NCBI GenBank assembly: GCA_937901285.1
Contig: CALCHI010000380.1
Coordinates: 1 to 5,396 of the forward strand
Origin: UBA8437 sp003445035
Lineage (GTDB): Bacteria; Planctomycetota; Planctomycetia; Planctomycetales; Planctomycetaceae
Direction: 5' to 3'
Length of the DNA: 5,396 nt
The notes beneath the pieces are model-generated. The model did not search any database. It had not been told where the DNA came from and saw nothing but the letters and a program-made list of their open reading frames with translations. Below, piece after piece: positions 5,358 to 5,396 of this stretch; the first letter of the stretch is position 1; every line of letters begins with the position of its first letter. Made by a program: the position numbers and the translations under genes.

Positions 5358-5396
5358 ACCGACCGGGTCCCGCTCATCGACGGCATCACCTGGGCC

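Overview
This is a high-GC bacterial window with ordinary-looking chromosomal content and no sign of a mobile element. The best guess is a planctomycete (Planctomycetota). The reasons are the type of threonyl-tRNA synthetase (NCPHH instead of NCPGH around the zinc cysteine, an extra insertion in the catalytic domain, a C-terminus ending in NEY), a short DUF2007-like/zinc-ribbon protein, a single-pass membrane-anchored parvulin-like protein, and an SPFH protein ending in a GYF_2 domain. This assignment rests on family resemblance from memory and has not been searched.

Layout from left to right: (1) the 3' end of a plus-strand gene for a DUF2007-like protein with a C-terminal zinc ribbon (up to 209); (2) thrS on the minus strand (206-2395), whose stop codon overlaps the stop of the first gene; (3) a divergent control region (2396-2584) with a putative promoter for thrS on one strand and for a tRNA on the other; (4) tRNA-Val with anticodon GAC on the plus strand (2585-2659); (5) a strong 15-bp-stem terminator (2702-2744) that can serve both the tRNA and the convergent gene behind it; (6) a minus-strand membrane-anchored SurA/PrsA-like PpiC-family protein (2773-3975); (7) a second divergent intergenic region (3976-4265) with a putative promoter on each strand; (8) a plus-strand SPFH (YdjI-like) protein with a C-terminal GYF_2 domain and a polyproline tail (4266-5357). 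The last 39 bases hold nothing I can support.

Each gene appears to be its own transcription unit: neighbours are either convergent or divergent, so no operon is visible. thrS and tRNA-Val serve translation. The parvulin-like protein is probably an extracytoplasmic folding or assembly factor. The SPFH-GYF protein is probably a membrane-associated scaffold, by analogy with YdjI.

I found no clearly new multi-gene system. The points most worth a second look are the SPFH-GYF protein, whose GYF_2 domain is bracketed by proline-rich segments that could be its own ligands; the parvulin domain that appears to lack both canonical histidines; the roughly 55-residue net insertion in the ThrRS catalytic core; and a perfect 12-bp inverted repeat inside the gene that converges on thrS.
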